A stretch of 32,719 nt of DNA from DASRUP01 sp036397395 (GTDB lineage Bacteria > Patescibacteriota > Minisyncoccia > Minisyncoccales > UBA10102): NCBI GenBank assembly GCA_036397395.1, contig DASWIZ010000018.1, positions 1 to 32,719 on the forward strand, given 5' to 3'. A model generated the notes under the pieces. That model was not told the origin of the DNA and searched no databases. It saw nothing but the letters and a program-made list of their open reading frames with translations. The translations under genes and the position numbers were made by a program. Below, piece after piece: positions 14,756 through 21,106 of this stretch; the stretch's first letter is position 1; each line of letters opens with the position of its first letter.

Positions 14756-15668
14756 CCCTCAAGATTGTTTCTGGAAACAGACAACAGCTTCTCCAATTTC
14801 CCCCCAATTTTACTTTTGGGTACAAGTCTCGAGGATAAATTTCTATAAGTTGGATGCCGTGCTTGCGACAAAGGGCTTGTTTTTTCTTTGTGGAACGATC
14901 GTACCGCGGACTATCGTTTGCAAGACCAAAATATTCTATAAAGACGATTTTTCCGGCCGTAGTAACCGTCCAATCTGCTTCATAGTTTCCTTCGGGATAA
15001 CGATAATATCGTTCGTGCGAGATGCCGTTCTTGTACAACCAATTGTCGATAGTCGCTTCGGAGATAGAATCACAGATATGTCCATCGAGCGCCTTTGCTA
15101 GCACTCTCTTATACATTCTATGGTCGTGTGACCGGTTTGGCTCAAGCCCAGCCGCAATTATCGCGTTGTTCCATGTGCCAAACGCTCTCGTGCATTGCCC
15201 TGCAAGTGTTCGAATTTCGCGTTTTGCTGGCGTTCGTTGCGTCTCTAAAGCCGCCTGCTTAAGTAGTTCTATAAGCTGACTCGGCGTGTAGCTTCTATCG
15301 GCTTCGGTTTTTCTTCGACATCGCAAAGAACAGTACATTTTGTTAGAGCGTTTTTTAAATTCCTTTTGACATTTCTCATATATACATACCTGCATCCTTG
15401 CTTTGCGTTTTGGGAACTTCGAATTATTGATCTTTGCTGCGCATGAGGTAGAGCAATAATTGTATGGCGAGATATTAGAATGTGTCCTTTCGAAATTCTT
15501 CCCGCAATATTCGCATGCTAAAAGTTTTCTTTACTGCCGATATCTAGATTGGCATTTCAGTGAGCAGTAAACTCTCCATCCAAACTTTCGCCCTTCATTT
15601 ATGTGTTGCGCTCCTCGATATACTGCAGTTTTGCAGGAAACGCAGGATACTTTGATAAGTTTTGCCAT
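14756..15668 (-). pseudogene. Homing-endonuclease-like gene (three zinc-ribbon-like fingers, HNH-associated repeat, PD-(D/E)XK-like nuclease) with an in-frame stop
   Basis: Read from ATG 15668 on the minus strand, one frame runs through but is broken by a single TAA at 15531-15533. Before it lies a CVSC...YCSLKC finger; after it, in the same frame, come CEYC...YCSTSC and a CIYEKC-like...YCSLRC finger. Next is a repeat of the type found beside HNH nucleases (FGTWNNAIIAAGLEPN). Then follows a nuclease-like domain with EADW, FIEYFGL and KKKQAL, and GIQLIEIYPRDL, fitting the VSR/EDxHD-type PD-(D/E)XK fold. The part downstream of the stop is itself open from ATG 15395. The frame has no stop before the antisense of tRNA-Pro and continues to 14541, so the native 3' end seems lost at the tRNA boundary. 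Function is inferred from domain layout. Confidence 0.7.
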
Positions 15669-15750
15669 AAGATATAGAATAGAATAAAAGCTCCCTATAG
15701 ACTTATTATACAACAAATGCTAAAATATAGCCTGTGGATAACTTATATAC

Positions 15751-15954
15751 ATGAAAAAGGAAGTTAGAGAATTTAGCAGAAGAATCAGGGAGATACGCTT
15801 AAAAAAGAATCTATCGCAAGGAGATGTGGCCCGGATTTTGGGTGTCCATCGGACATACATCAGCGGCTTGGAACGCGGAGCAAGAACCCCTTCACTTCTT
15901 ACGATTCACAAAATAGCCAAAGCTCTCGGCGTCCCCGCAAAGGAAATTGTATGA
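15751..15954 (+). CDS. XRE-family HTH transcriptional regulator (67 aa)
   Basis: A compact Cro/C1-type helix-turn-helix protein: IREIRLKKNLSQGDVARILGVHRTYISGLERG contains the whole five-helix core, with the recognition helix VHRTYISGLER. There is no extra domain, so it probably binds DNA as a dimer. A perfect DnaA-box sequence TGTGGATAA (15733-15741) lies 9 bp before the start; it may be coincidental or part of an operator. The stop overlaps the next gene's start (ATGA), suggesting translational coupling with the pseudouridine synthase. It is divergent from the broken endonuclease. Confidence 0.85.
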   Translation: MKKEVREFSRRIREIRLKKNLSQGDVARILGVHRTYISGLERGARTPSLLTIHKIAKALGVPAKEIV

Positions 15955-16622
15955 GAATTAACGTTTTTCTTGCCCAGCAACTGGGAATTTCAAGAAGAGA
16001 AGCTGACCGCCTTATTACGGGGCAGGCTGTTATCGTACAGGGGAAGGTGGCGGAGCTTGGGCAACAAATTGACCTTGATAAAGACCGCGTTTCCGTGCGC
16101 GGAAAACCCCTGCGCGCGCAACAACACGACGTTATTACCATTGCTTTATATAAGCCCAAGGGGTATGTAACCACGCGCCTAGACCCCCAAAAAAGAAAAA
16201 CCGTAATGAGTTTGTTGCCAAAAGCGCTTAAAAACTTAAGGCCGGTGGGGCGTTTGGATTACGAAAGCGAAGGACTCCTTTTGTTAAGCAACGACGGAAA
16301 TTTTATATACAAATTAACCCACCCCAAATACGAAAAACAAAAAGAGTACCGTTTGGTGTTCCAAAAGCCCGTAACAAAAAAACTTATCGAACGGTTTGGA
16401 AAAGGCATTCGCCTTGAAGAAGGCGTTGCAAAAGCAGACAGCGTGAAACAGATTGAAAAAAACGAAATAGAAGTTGTTATCCACCAGGGATGGAACCGCC
16501 AATTGCGCAGAATGGCGGAAACATGCCATTATGAGGTTGTAAAACTCATCCGCACGCGCGTAGGAAACGTACAGCTAGATGATTTAAAACCAGGGGATTG
16601 GAGGTATATAAAAGGCGGCTAA
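15951..16622 (+). CDS. RsuA/RluB-family 16S/23S rRNA pseudouridine synthase
   Basis: Converts a specific rRNA uridine to pseudouridine. Of 223 residues, 1-45 form an S4 RNA-binding domain (RINVFLAQQLGISRREADRLI). The catalytic motif is GRLDYESEGLLLLSNDG, with nucleophile Asp103. YKPKGYVTT and the GWNRQLRRMAE / VGNVQLDDLKPGDWR segments are typical of RluB and RsuA. Whether the target is 16S or 23S rRNA cannot be decided. ATG 15951 overlaps the XRE stop. Tandem hairpins start 11 bp after the stop and could act as its terminator, though there is no U-tract. Confidence 0.9.
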   Translation: MRINVFLAQQLGISRREADRLITGQAVIVQGKVAELGQQIDLDKDRVSVRGKPLRAQQHDVITIALYKPKGYVTTRLDPQKRKTVMSLLPKALKNLRPVGRLDYESEGLLLLSNDGNFIYKLTHPKYEKQKEYRLVFQKPVTKKLIERFGKGIRLEEGVAKADSVKQIEKNEIEVVIHQGWNRQLRRMAETCHYEVVKLIRTRVGNVQLDDLKPGDWRYIKGG

Positions 16623-16632
16623 TTTGGGCCTG

Positions 16633-16708
16633 CTCCGACGCTCCCCGACGTTACGTCGGGGAGGTCGGAGTCCCGACTCCCCCGATAATACGTCGGGGGA
16701 CGTCGGGA
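16633..16708. repeat. Two abutting long hairpins (palindromic repeat pair)
   Basis: Hairpin A (16633-16670) has a 7-bp outer stem (CTCCGAC/GTCGGAG), one bulged base, a 10-bp inner stem and a TTA loop. Hairpin B (16671-16708) has the same plan: a 7-bp outer stem (TCCCGAC/GTCGGGA), one bulged base and an 8-bp inner stem. They meet with no gap and share ACGTCGGGG, so they look like diverged copies of one ~38-bp palindromic unit. They sit 6 bp before the GIY-YIG gene. Confidence 0.85.
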
Positions 16709-16714
16709 TAGCTT

Positions 16715-16990
16715 ATGAACGCATACGTTTACATTCTTCAAGATACCCGAGGAAAGTTTTATATTGGAAGCACAAATGATCTTGAACGACGCCTTAACCA
16801 GCATAAACGAGGCCATACTTATACAACTCGCCGCATGGAAACTCCTATTCTTGTTTTCTCGCAAGCATATGATACCCTTAAAGACGCTCGTTTTGTCGAA
16901 CGAAAAATTAAAGCCCTTAAAAGAAAGGATTACATTGAAAAAATCATTAAAGACGGATACATTAAGATAAATCCAAAGAAGGGCCTATAG
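16715..16990 (+). CDS. GIY-YIG endonuclease domain protein
   Basis: A 91-residue single-domain nuclease of the GIY-YIG/UvrC-N type. The two-part motif reads YVYIL (4-8) and FYIGST (15-20), followed by catalytic Arg in DLERRLNQHKRG and a Glu in RFVERKIKALKR. Such short proteins are common in CPR genomes and often behave like dispersed, possibly mobile genes. It starts 6 bp after the tandem hairpins. Its last three codons, including the TAG stop, lie inside the first 10 bases of tRNA-Ala, so the gene borrows its stop from the tRNA. Confidence 0.9.
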   Translation: MNAYVYILQDTRGKFYIGSTNDLERRLNQHKRGHTYTTRRMETPILVFSQAYDTLKDARFVERKIKALKRKDYIEKIIKDGYIKINPKKGL

Positions 16991-17054
16991 TAAAGTGGTA
17001 TTACGCGGCATTCGCATTGCCGAGGCGCCAGTTCGATTCTGGCTAGGTCCACCA
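16981..17054 (+). tRNA. tRNA-Ala (anticodon CGC)
   Basis: The acceptor stem GGGCCTA/TAGGTCC contains the G3-U70 wobble pair that identifies alanine tRNAs. The D-arm GTAA/TTAC, anticodon stem CGGCA/TGCCG with loop TTCGCAT (anticodon CGC, codon GCG), and T-arm GCCAG/CTGGC with TTCGATT are intact. CCA is encoded (17052-17054). Its first 10 bases are shared with the end of the GIY-YIG gene. Confidence 0.95.
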
Positions 17055-17097
17055 CTTCGCTCCTTATGGGGTGCCGGATTCCAGCGGAACTCCTTCT

Positions 17098-17223
17098 CTA
17101 GCGTTTTTTCGTTGTGCCCTCGCTAGGGTTGCAAATTTTTAGGTGTCCAATTTTCTTCTGCTTATCCTGCCCTTCCAGCGTGCGGGCGAGGTTAGGGAAC
17201 TCCCTTAAATCGTAGTATCCCAT
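17098..17223 (-). CDS. Small hypothetical protein (41 aa), predicted leaderless
   Basis: ATG at 17223 on the minus strand opens 41 codons ending at 17098. The product (MGYYDLREFPNLARTLEG..., ending in a KKR tail) is polar and basic at the end, and has no recognised domain. It is supported mainly by its promoter: an extended -10 TGGTATAAT ends 6 nt before the ATG. It could be a truncated remnant of a longer gene or a small regulator in the island. Homologues are unknown to me. Confidence 0.4.
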   Translation of the reverse strand: MGYYDLREFPNLARTLEGQDKQKKIGHLKICNPSEGTTKKR

Positions 17224-17229
17224 TTTGGG

Positions 17230-17258
17230 ATTATACCACAATGGGATATATCATTGAA
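17230..17258 (-). promoter_or_regulatory. Extended -10 promoter for the 41-aa ORF
   Basis: Minus-strand TGGTATAAT (perfect extended -10, hexamer 17230-17235) with a weak -35 TTCAAT (17253-17258) at 17 bp. The -10 is 6 nt from the ATG. A 13-bp palindrome TCCCA-TTT-TGGGA (17218-17230) overlaps the start and abuts the -10, a plausible operator for the divergent XRE protein. Confidence 0.65.
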
Positions 17259-17486
17259 ATACCTATGAGCAAATCGGTTTACTCAAAAGACTATAAAAAC
17301 ATCATAGAACGCCTCAAAACGGCGCGTATTGAGGCTGGGCTTGCCCAGCAAGAGGTTGCCGACAAACTCGGTAAGCCGCAGTCGTATATCTCAAAGATTG
17401 AATCCGGCGAGAGAAGACTTGATGTTGCTGAAATAAAGAAATTTGCTGTGATTTACAAAAAAGATATTTCTTTTTTCATAAAATAA
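17241..17486 (+). CDS. XRE-family regulator, possible C protein of the R-M cassette
   Basis: An 81-residue Cro/C1-type HTH protein (a start at ATG 17265 would give 73). The HTH core is IERLKTARIEAGLAQQEVADKLGKPQSYISKIESGERRLDVAEIKKFAVIY. Size and position, immediately before a nuclease gene with 1 nt between them, resemble controller (C) proteins of restriction-modification systems, which delay nuclease expression until the DNA is methylated. The palindrome at 17218-17230 and the divergent promoter are candidate targets. C-protein function is inference. Confidence 0.75.
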   Translation: MGYIIEIPMSKSVYSKDYKNIIERLKTARIEAGLAQQEVADKLGKPQSYISKIESGERRLDVAEIKKFAVIYKKDISFFIK

Positions 17487-17487
17487 T

Positions 17488-18183
17488 ATGGCAAAGCAAC
17501 CGAAAGATATTTTTACTAAGACACTGGAACGAATCGCTAAGCTTGCCGATAAGGGACAGAAAGTTTCTGTTGCGGATGTAAGAATTCTGATTAGTGATAT
17601 TACAAAAGTTACAAAAACCATTTTAGTCAGTGGTGGTTTTTCCGCGAGAGATGTAACAAGATTAACAACAAAATTGCGGGATGCCGGGAGGCGTTCACCG
17701 CCTTGGACACCGCATTCAAATAGAGTTCCTGGACGACCACAAGATGGCGCCGATGGAAATCGGCGTTTGCGATGGCTATTCCCAAAAGATCACAAGTTTC
17801 ATGCTGATGAGATCAACGCCACTCTCGTAGAAGTAAAATACTATCTTCAAGTTTTGTCGATGACAAACGCACCTGCCCTACCTGAAAATACGATTCAGGA
17901 TAAATTCCCTTGGTTAGTAAAACATAGGATTATTCCGGGCGAATACAAAGATCCAATTCAACTAATTCCCATTGATCTGCGATCTATTTTGGCCGACCTT
18001 CGAATGCTACACTCTGGACACTTGGTTCCTCTCGACAGAGGAGGACGGCATGAACCAAAAAATACCTTCCTAGTTCTGGCTAGAAGTAATCAGCTGCAAG
18101 GCAACCTTACGCTGATAGAGTTGCTTGCCTTAATGAATCAAATCGTTGAAAGACACAACAAAGGAGAGGGCGATATTATATAG
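17488..18183 (+). CDS. Putative HNH-type restriction endonuclease
   Basis: A 231-residue protein. The N-terminal ~60 residues are helical, residues 65-100 are rich in Pro, Arg and Gly, and residues 175-206 carry an HNH-like ββα-metal motif: GHLVPLDRGG, HEPKN and SNQLQG, giving candidate His178, Asn192 and Asn201. The phrase in which His is followed by a Gly-Gly turn and Asn is typical of HNH restriction enzymes. It begins 1 nt after the XRE gene and overlaps the convergent methylase-specificity gene by 8 bp. Expected role: cleaving DNA lacking the partner's N6-adenine mark. No CxxC zinc ligands are visible. Restriction function is inferred. Confidence 0.65.
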   Translation: MAKQPKDIFTKTLERIAKLADKGQKVSVADVRILISDITKVTKTILVSGGFSARDVTRLTTKLRDAGRRSPPWTPHSNRVPGRPQDGADGNRRLRWLFPKDHKFHADEINATLVEVKYYLQVLSMTNAPALPENTIQDKFPWLVKHRIIPGEYKDPIQLIPIDLRSILADLRMLHSGHLVPLDRGGRHEPKNTFLVLARSNQLQGNLTLIELLALMNQIVERHNKGEGDII

Positions 18184-20197
18184 CCAAGGTCTTCTCTAAT
18201 AGTTCAATCCCAAACGAAAGATTATCAATTGATTTTTGGCGATCTTTCTCACCATTTCTAATAGAACTAACAATTTGATCAAGGACTTTCTTATCTTTGG
18301 GAACTGGGATTTCTAACTTTCCGATATATTCCGGCGTGATTTCATCTATAACTGAGCCATAAACACCCCGAGCAATTATCTCTTGAGCGTATTTAGTTTT
18401 TAAGAAAGCAAACAGATACTCGGGTTCTAATTTACTTTTGTCGGGCACAATCCTAATCACATGCTCGGAAAAAGCGAAGCCGTCCCAGGCAGAGGGCACC
18501 GTAGACACGATACCGACTGAGCCACTTCTTGTTATCAATATCCATCCCGATTTTACTTTAAGCTCTTCAACTTTGTGACTGGCTATTCCGATTCGCTTTT
18601 CGGTTCTTAATAATAGTTGCGATATATTTGTACCGCCGAGAAATGGAATAGAATCTGCCTCGTTGCTTACATAGTTTCTAGTAAATCTTCCCGGATAAAA
18701 TATCTTGCCAACGACATCTTTTACTTTAATATAATTCCATCCTGCCTTTCTGCGATTGTCACTAAAATGTTCTTGGTTGATTTTATGTGAACGATAATAC
18801 CTAGCGTCAAGGCGTAAATGCTGTTCATTGACAATTTTGTCTGGAGAAATTACAAAACTAGTTGAGGAGTCACTCTTAAGGTCTTTTCCTCCTAAAAATG
18901 CGCTAAATTCGTTTTCAACAGTTGGAAAGTCTGTAAGGATTTGATCAGTCACTGAGCCGTCCTCTGATTTTTTGTAAGTCGGATTACCTCGGCGATCATG
19001 CCCAATCCATTTAGGAGTAGACATGAATATTTTTCCATCTTTTGATAAATCAATATTATCAAATGGTTTTATCCTTCTTTTCAGTACAAGTAAACTTGCT
19101 TTTGTCCCAGTATGAGGTTGAAAAGTTTCCGGCGGCAAATCAACTACGGCTAATATCTCGGCTTGCCGTAATATCCATTGGCGAACAAATAATGTTTGTG
19201 GGCCGGAAACGATTTGATATGGAACCACTATAGCAAGGCGACCAGTCCCGGGTTTTAGTAATTTAATATTCTGTTCAATAAACAAAATATCTGGTGCTCT
19301 TTGAATAATTTTTGACTCATCTCCGAAAAGCCCAGCTCTGGTATAAGTTTTTGCTAAATCATACCCCCCCAATATTTCTGCGTCTTTTATTGTTATCTTT
19401 GTGCCAAAGGGCGGATTAGTAGCCAGGCAGGAGTGCGAGTTGTAGTTAATATTTTTGTTTGAAGTAAATGCACTGTGCAGTATTGAATCACCATTAGCGA
19501 CCAAGGTAGATTTTGCAATTCCGAGCTGGAAAGCAATTGTTGAATTTGCTATATCAGTAAGCTCTTTATCAATCTCTTGGCCAGAAATAGCATTGCTAGC
19601 AACCTTGCGAGCTTTTTCCTCATTTCCACCAGTTAATTCTTTGACATGTTTTAATGCGGCTATTAAGAATCCTCCAGTTCCCGCGCAAATATCAACAAAA
19701 TCGTCCCCTTTTAGCGGATTGAACTGTAGCAATTTTACCGCCAACTGCGTAACTCTTTGATCGGTGAAAAATTGTCCTCCATTTGATTTTGCCCAATGAG
19801 ATCTAAATATTTCCATTGCATCTCCAAAGACATCTCTTTGAGTCGTAGTAACTTGGATATCGCCCAATTTTCCGCAAGCAAAAACTATATTTGAGTCCGT
19901 TAGATTAATGTCAGACTCCGATTCGTAATATTTAGAAAGAGCATTAGCTTTTCTAAAATTTTCACGAATCAGTTCAGCAACTTGCTTAATGACTGTTTTA
20001 TCATTTTCAAATTTATTTTTGCCTATTATTGAAAATATTGCTGGCTTTTGCTTTTCAGATTGTTCAATATAAGCTAATGCTCTTAGTATCTTGCCGACTT
20101 CTTTTGCAATAGCAGTAGGTATTCTAACGGGTGAGTTAGTATAAAGATGGTCGTATATTTGATTGACTCTTGATTCAAGATGTATGGCAGTATTCAT
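18176..20197 (-). CDS. Fused N6-adenine DNA methylase and specificity subunit (HsdM-HsdS-like)
   Basis: A 673-residue modification protein. The N-terminal ~440 residues are a type I HsdM-like gamma-class methylase: QFFTDQRVTQLAVKLL, SAM motif I DICAGTGGFL (169-178), catalytic motif NPPFG (261-265), and TGTKASLLVL later. Residues ~480-670 resemble one half of an HsdS specificity subunit: one target-recognition domain with FLGGTNISQL, GWILITRSGSVG and FAFSEHVIRI, and a closing coiled helix (KKVLDQIVSSI...KSIDNLSFGIELLEKTL). One TRD suggests it works as a dimer on a symmetric or bipartite site. It has no nuclease or helicase domain of its own. Confidence 0.85.
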   Translation of the reverse strand: MNTAIHLESRVNQIYDHLYTNSPVRIPTAIAKEVGKILRALAYIEQSEKQKPAIFSIIGKNKFENDKTVIKQVAELIRENFRKANALSKYYESESDINLTDSNIVFACGKLGDIQVTTTQRDVFGDAMEIFRSHWAKSNGGQFFTDQRVTQLAVKLLQFNPLKGDDFVDICAGTGGFLIAALKHVKELTGGNEEKARKVASNAISGQEIDKELTDIANSTIAFQLGIAKSTLVANGDSILHSAFTSNKNINYNSHSCLATNPPFGTKITIKDAEILGGYDLAKTYTRAGLFGDESKIIQRAPDILFIEQNIKLLKPGTGRLAIVVPYQIVSGPQTLFVRQWILRQAEILAVVDLPPETFQPHTGTKASLLVLKRRIKPFDNIDLSKDGKIFMSTPKWIGHDRRGNPTYKKSEDGSVTDQILTDFPTVENEFSAFLGGKDLKSDSSTSFVISPDKIVNEQHLRLDARYYRSHKINQEHFSDNRRKAGWNYIKVKDVVGKIFYPGRFTRNYVSNEADSIPFLGGTNISQLLLRTEKRIGIASHKVEELKVKSGWILITRSGSVGIVSTVPSAWDGFAFSEHVIRIVPDKSKLEPEYLFAFLKTKYAQEIIARGVYGSVIDEITPEYIGKLEIPVPKDKKVLDQIVSSIRNGEKDRQKSIDNLSFGIELLEKTLAI

Positions 20198-20238
20198 AGT
20201 ATGAATGAAGATGAATTTATATTTTAATTATACCAAGC

Positions 20239-20277
20239 AAGTTATACACAATGCAAATTTTGCATTGTGTATAACTT
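20239..20277. repeat. Perfect 39-bp palindrome containing two DnaA-box sequences
   Basis: Two 19-bp arms (20239-20257, 20259-20277) are exact inverted repeats around a single central T. Each arm contains TTATACACA, the same nonamer found near dnaN at 8990-8998. It lies 42 bp upstream of the methylase start, so it may be an operator or a border element of the R-M island. It could also form a cruciform or terminator-like RNA, though it has no following U-tract. Confidence 0.9.
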
Positions 20278-20289
20278 CTAAAACTGCTA

Positions 20290-20425
20290 GAATGAATATG
20301 CAGCCGCCAAAAAATCCGCCAACCCAAGCGAGGGCGCGGCGGGGGGTTGGGGGGAATTCCGCCGGCGCCCGAGCGAACAGAATTGTCTCCTCGCCACCTG
20401 CCCGAATACTTGGAGGGGGTATGAA
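20290..20425. other. GC-rich non-coding-looking island
   Basis: After an AT-rich stretch the base composition changes sharply to G-rich and C-rich blocks (for example GGGGGGTTGGGGGG around 20341-20354). CCAACCC (from 20319) and GGGTTGG form an inverted pair. Short ORFs on both strands give low-complexity Pro/Gly/Arg peptides and none looks like a real protein. It may be a dispersed repeat unit. I cannot assign a function. Confidence 0.45.
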
Positions 20426-20428
20426 CTC

Positions 20429-20457
20429 TGGAAAGATACAACCCTTTAGATTATAAT
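20429..20457 (+). promoter_or_regulatory. Promoter for the flavin reductase gene
   Basis: TGGAAA (20429-20434), 17-bp spacer, TATAAT (20452-20457). The gene's ATG follows after 8 nt, giving at most a 1-2 nt leader. Confidence 0.55.
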
Positions 20458-20465
20458 TATCTATA

Positions 20466-21020
20466 ATGTATATTCCCATTATTTTAGGCACGGCCAGAGA
20501 AGGGAGGAGGTCGGAAAAAGCGGCGAATTTTGTGTTGCTAGAATTCCAGAAACAAGAAGGCGTGGAAACCGAGCTTATTGATGTGCGCGATTACCGCATT
20601 GCAGCTACCGACAATACCGGTAATTTGCCAGAGGCGAAAAAGTTTTCTGAAAAGGCAACAAGGGCAGATGGTTTTATTGTTGTATCTCCCGAATACGACC
20701 ACGGCTATCCAGGCGAACTCAAGATAATGCTCGACATGCTGTACGACGAGTATAACCGAAAGCCGGTGGGCATTTGCGGGGTTTCCATGGGGCAATTAGG
20801 CGGAGCAAGAGCCGTGGAGCAACTCCGGCTTGTCGCCATAGAGTTCCAAATGGCGCCCATACGCAATGCTGTGTATTTTTCGAACATCAACACGCTGTTT
20901 GACGAACAGGGAAATATAACAGACGACTCGTACCAAGAGCGCCTGCAAAAACTTTTCGACGAATTGCTATGGTACGCGCGAGCGTTGAAACAAGCCCGCG
21001 AAAAGGATTCATCCGCATGA
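20466..21020 (+). CDS. NADPH-dependent FMN reductase family protein
   Basis: A 184-residue flavodoxin-like oxidoreductase that uses NAD(P)H and FMN, acting on flavin, quinone or azo/chromate-type acceptors; the physiological substrate is unknown. The N-terminal GTAREGRRSEKAANFVL is the phosphate-binding loop. The signature SPEYDHGYPGELKIMLDMLYDE contacts the flavin, and GVSMGQLGGARAVEQLR follows as in the FMN_red family. The length is normal. The stop overlaps the start of the short yraN-like fragment (ATGA). Confidence 0.9.
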   Translation: MYIPIILGTAREGRRSEKAANFVLLEFQKQEGVETELIDVRDYRIAATDNTGNLPEAKKFSEKATRADGFIVVSPEYDHGYPGELKIMLDMLYDEYNRKPVGICGVSMGQLGGARAVEQLRLVAIEFQMAPIRNAVYFSNINTLFDEQGNITDDSYQERLQKLFDELLWYARALKQAREKDSSA

Positions 21021-21094
21021 GTACGCGCGCCATGGGAGACGCCGGGGAAGACATCGCGGTGGAGTGTAAACTTGAATGTTCCCGCGCAACTTAA
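21017..21094 (+). pseudogene. Possible yraN (UPF0102) N-terminal remnant
   Basis: A 25-codon frame begins at ATG 21017, overlapping the preceding stop. Residues MGDAGEDIAVE match the opening GxxGExxAxxx signature of the YraN/UPF0102 nuclease-like family (~115-120 aa), then it ends at TAA 21092-21094. The rest of the gene is missing and the promoter for the next gene overlaps its end. It probably represents a deletion remnant; the match is short, so confidence is limited. Confidence 0.45.
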
Positions 21095-21100
21095 TATAAT
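21072..21100 (+). promoter_or_regulatory. Promoter of the surface protein gene, predicted leaderless
   Basis: TTGAAT (21072-21077), 17-bp spacer, perfect TATAAT (21095-21100). The ATG at 21107 follows after 6 nt. Confidence 0.8.
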
Positions 21101-21106
21101 AAAAGT

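Noticed and set aside
15531..15533. Stop codon recoding to explain the broken endonuclease
   Set aside because: Some CPR lineages recode TGA, but this stop is TAA. Other genes here end normally at TAA, TAG and TGA, so no alternative code is supported.
16633..16708. Tandem hairpins as a CRISPR array
   Set aside because: Only two diverged units abut directly with no spacers, and no cas genes are nearby.
20205..20456. 83-aa plus-strand ORF and overlapping minus-strand ORFs
   Set aside because: They run through the 39-bp palindrome and GC-rich island, give low-complexity Pro/Gly/Arg peptides and look like chance frames.
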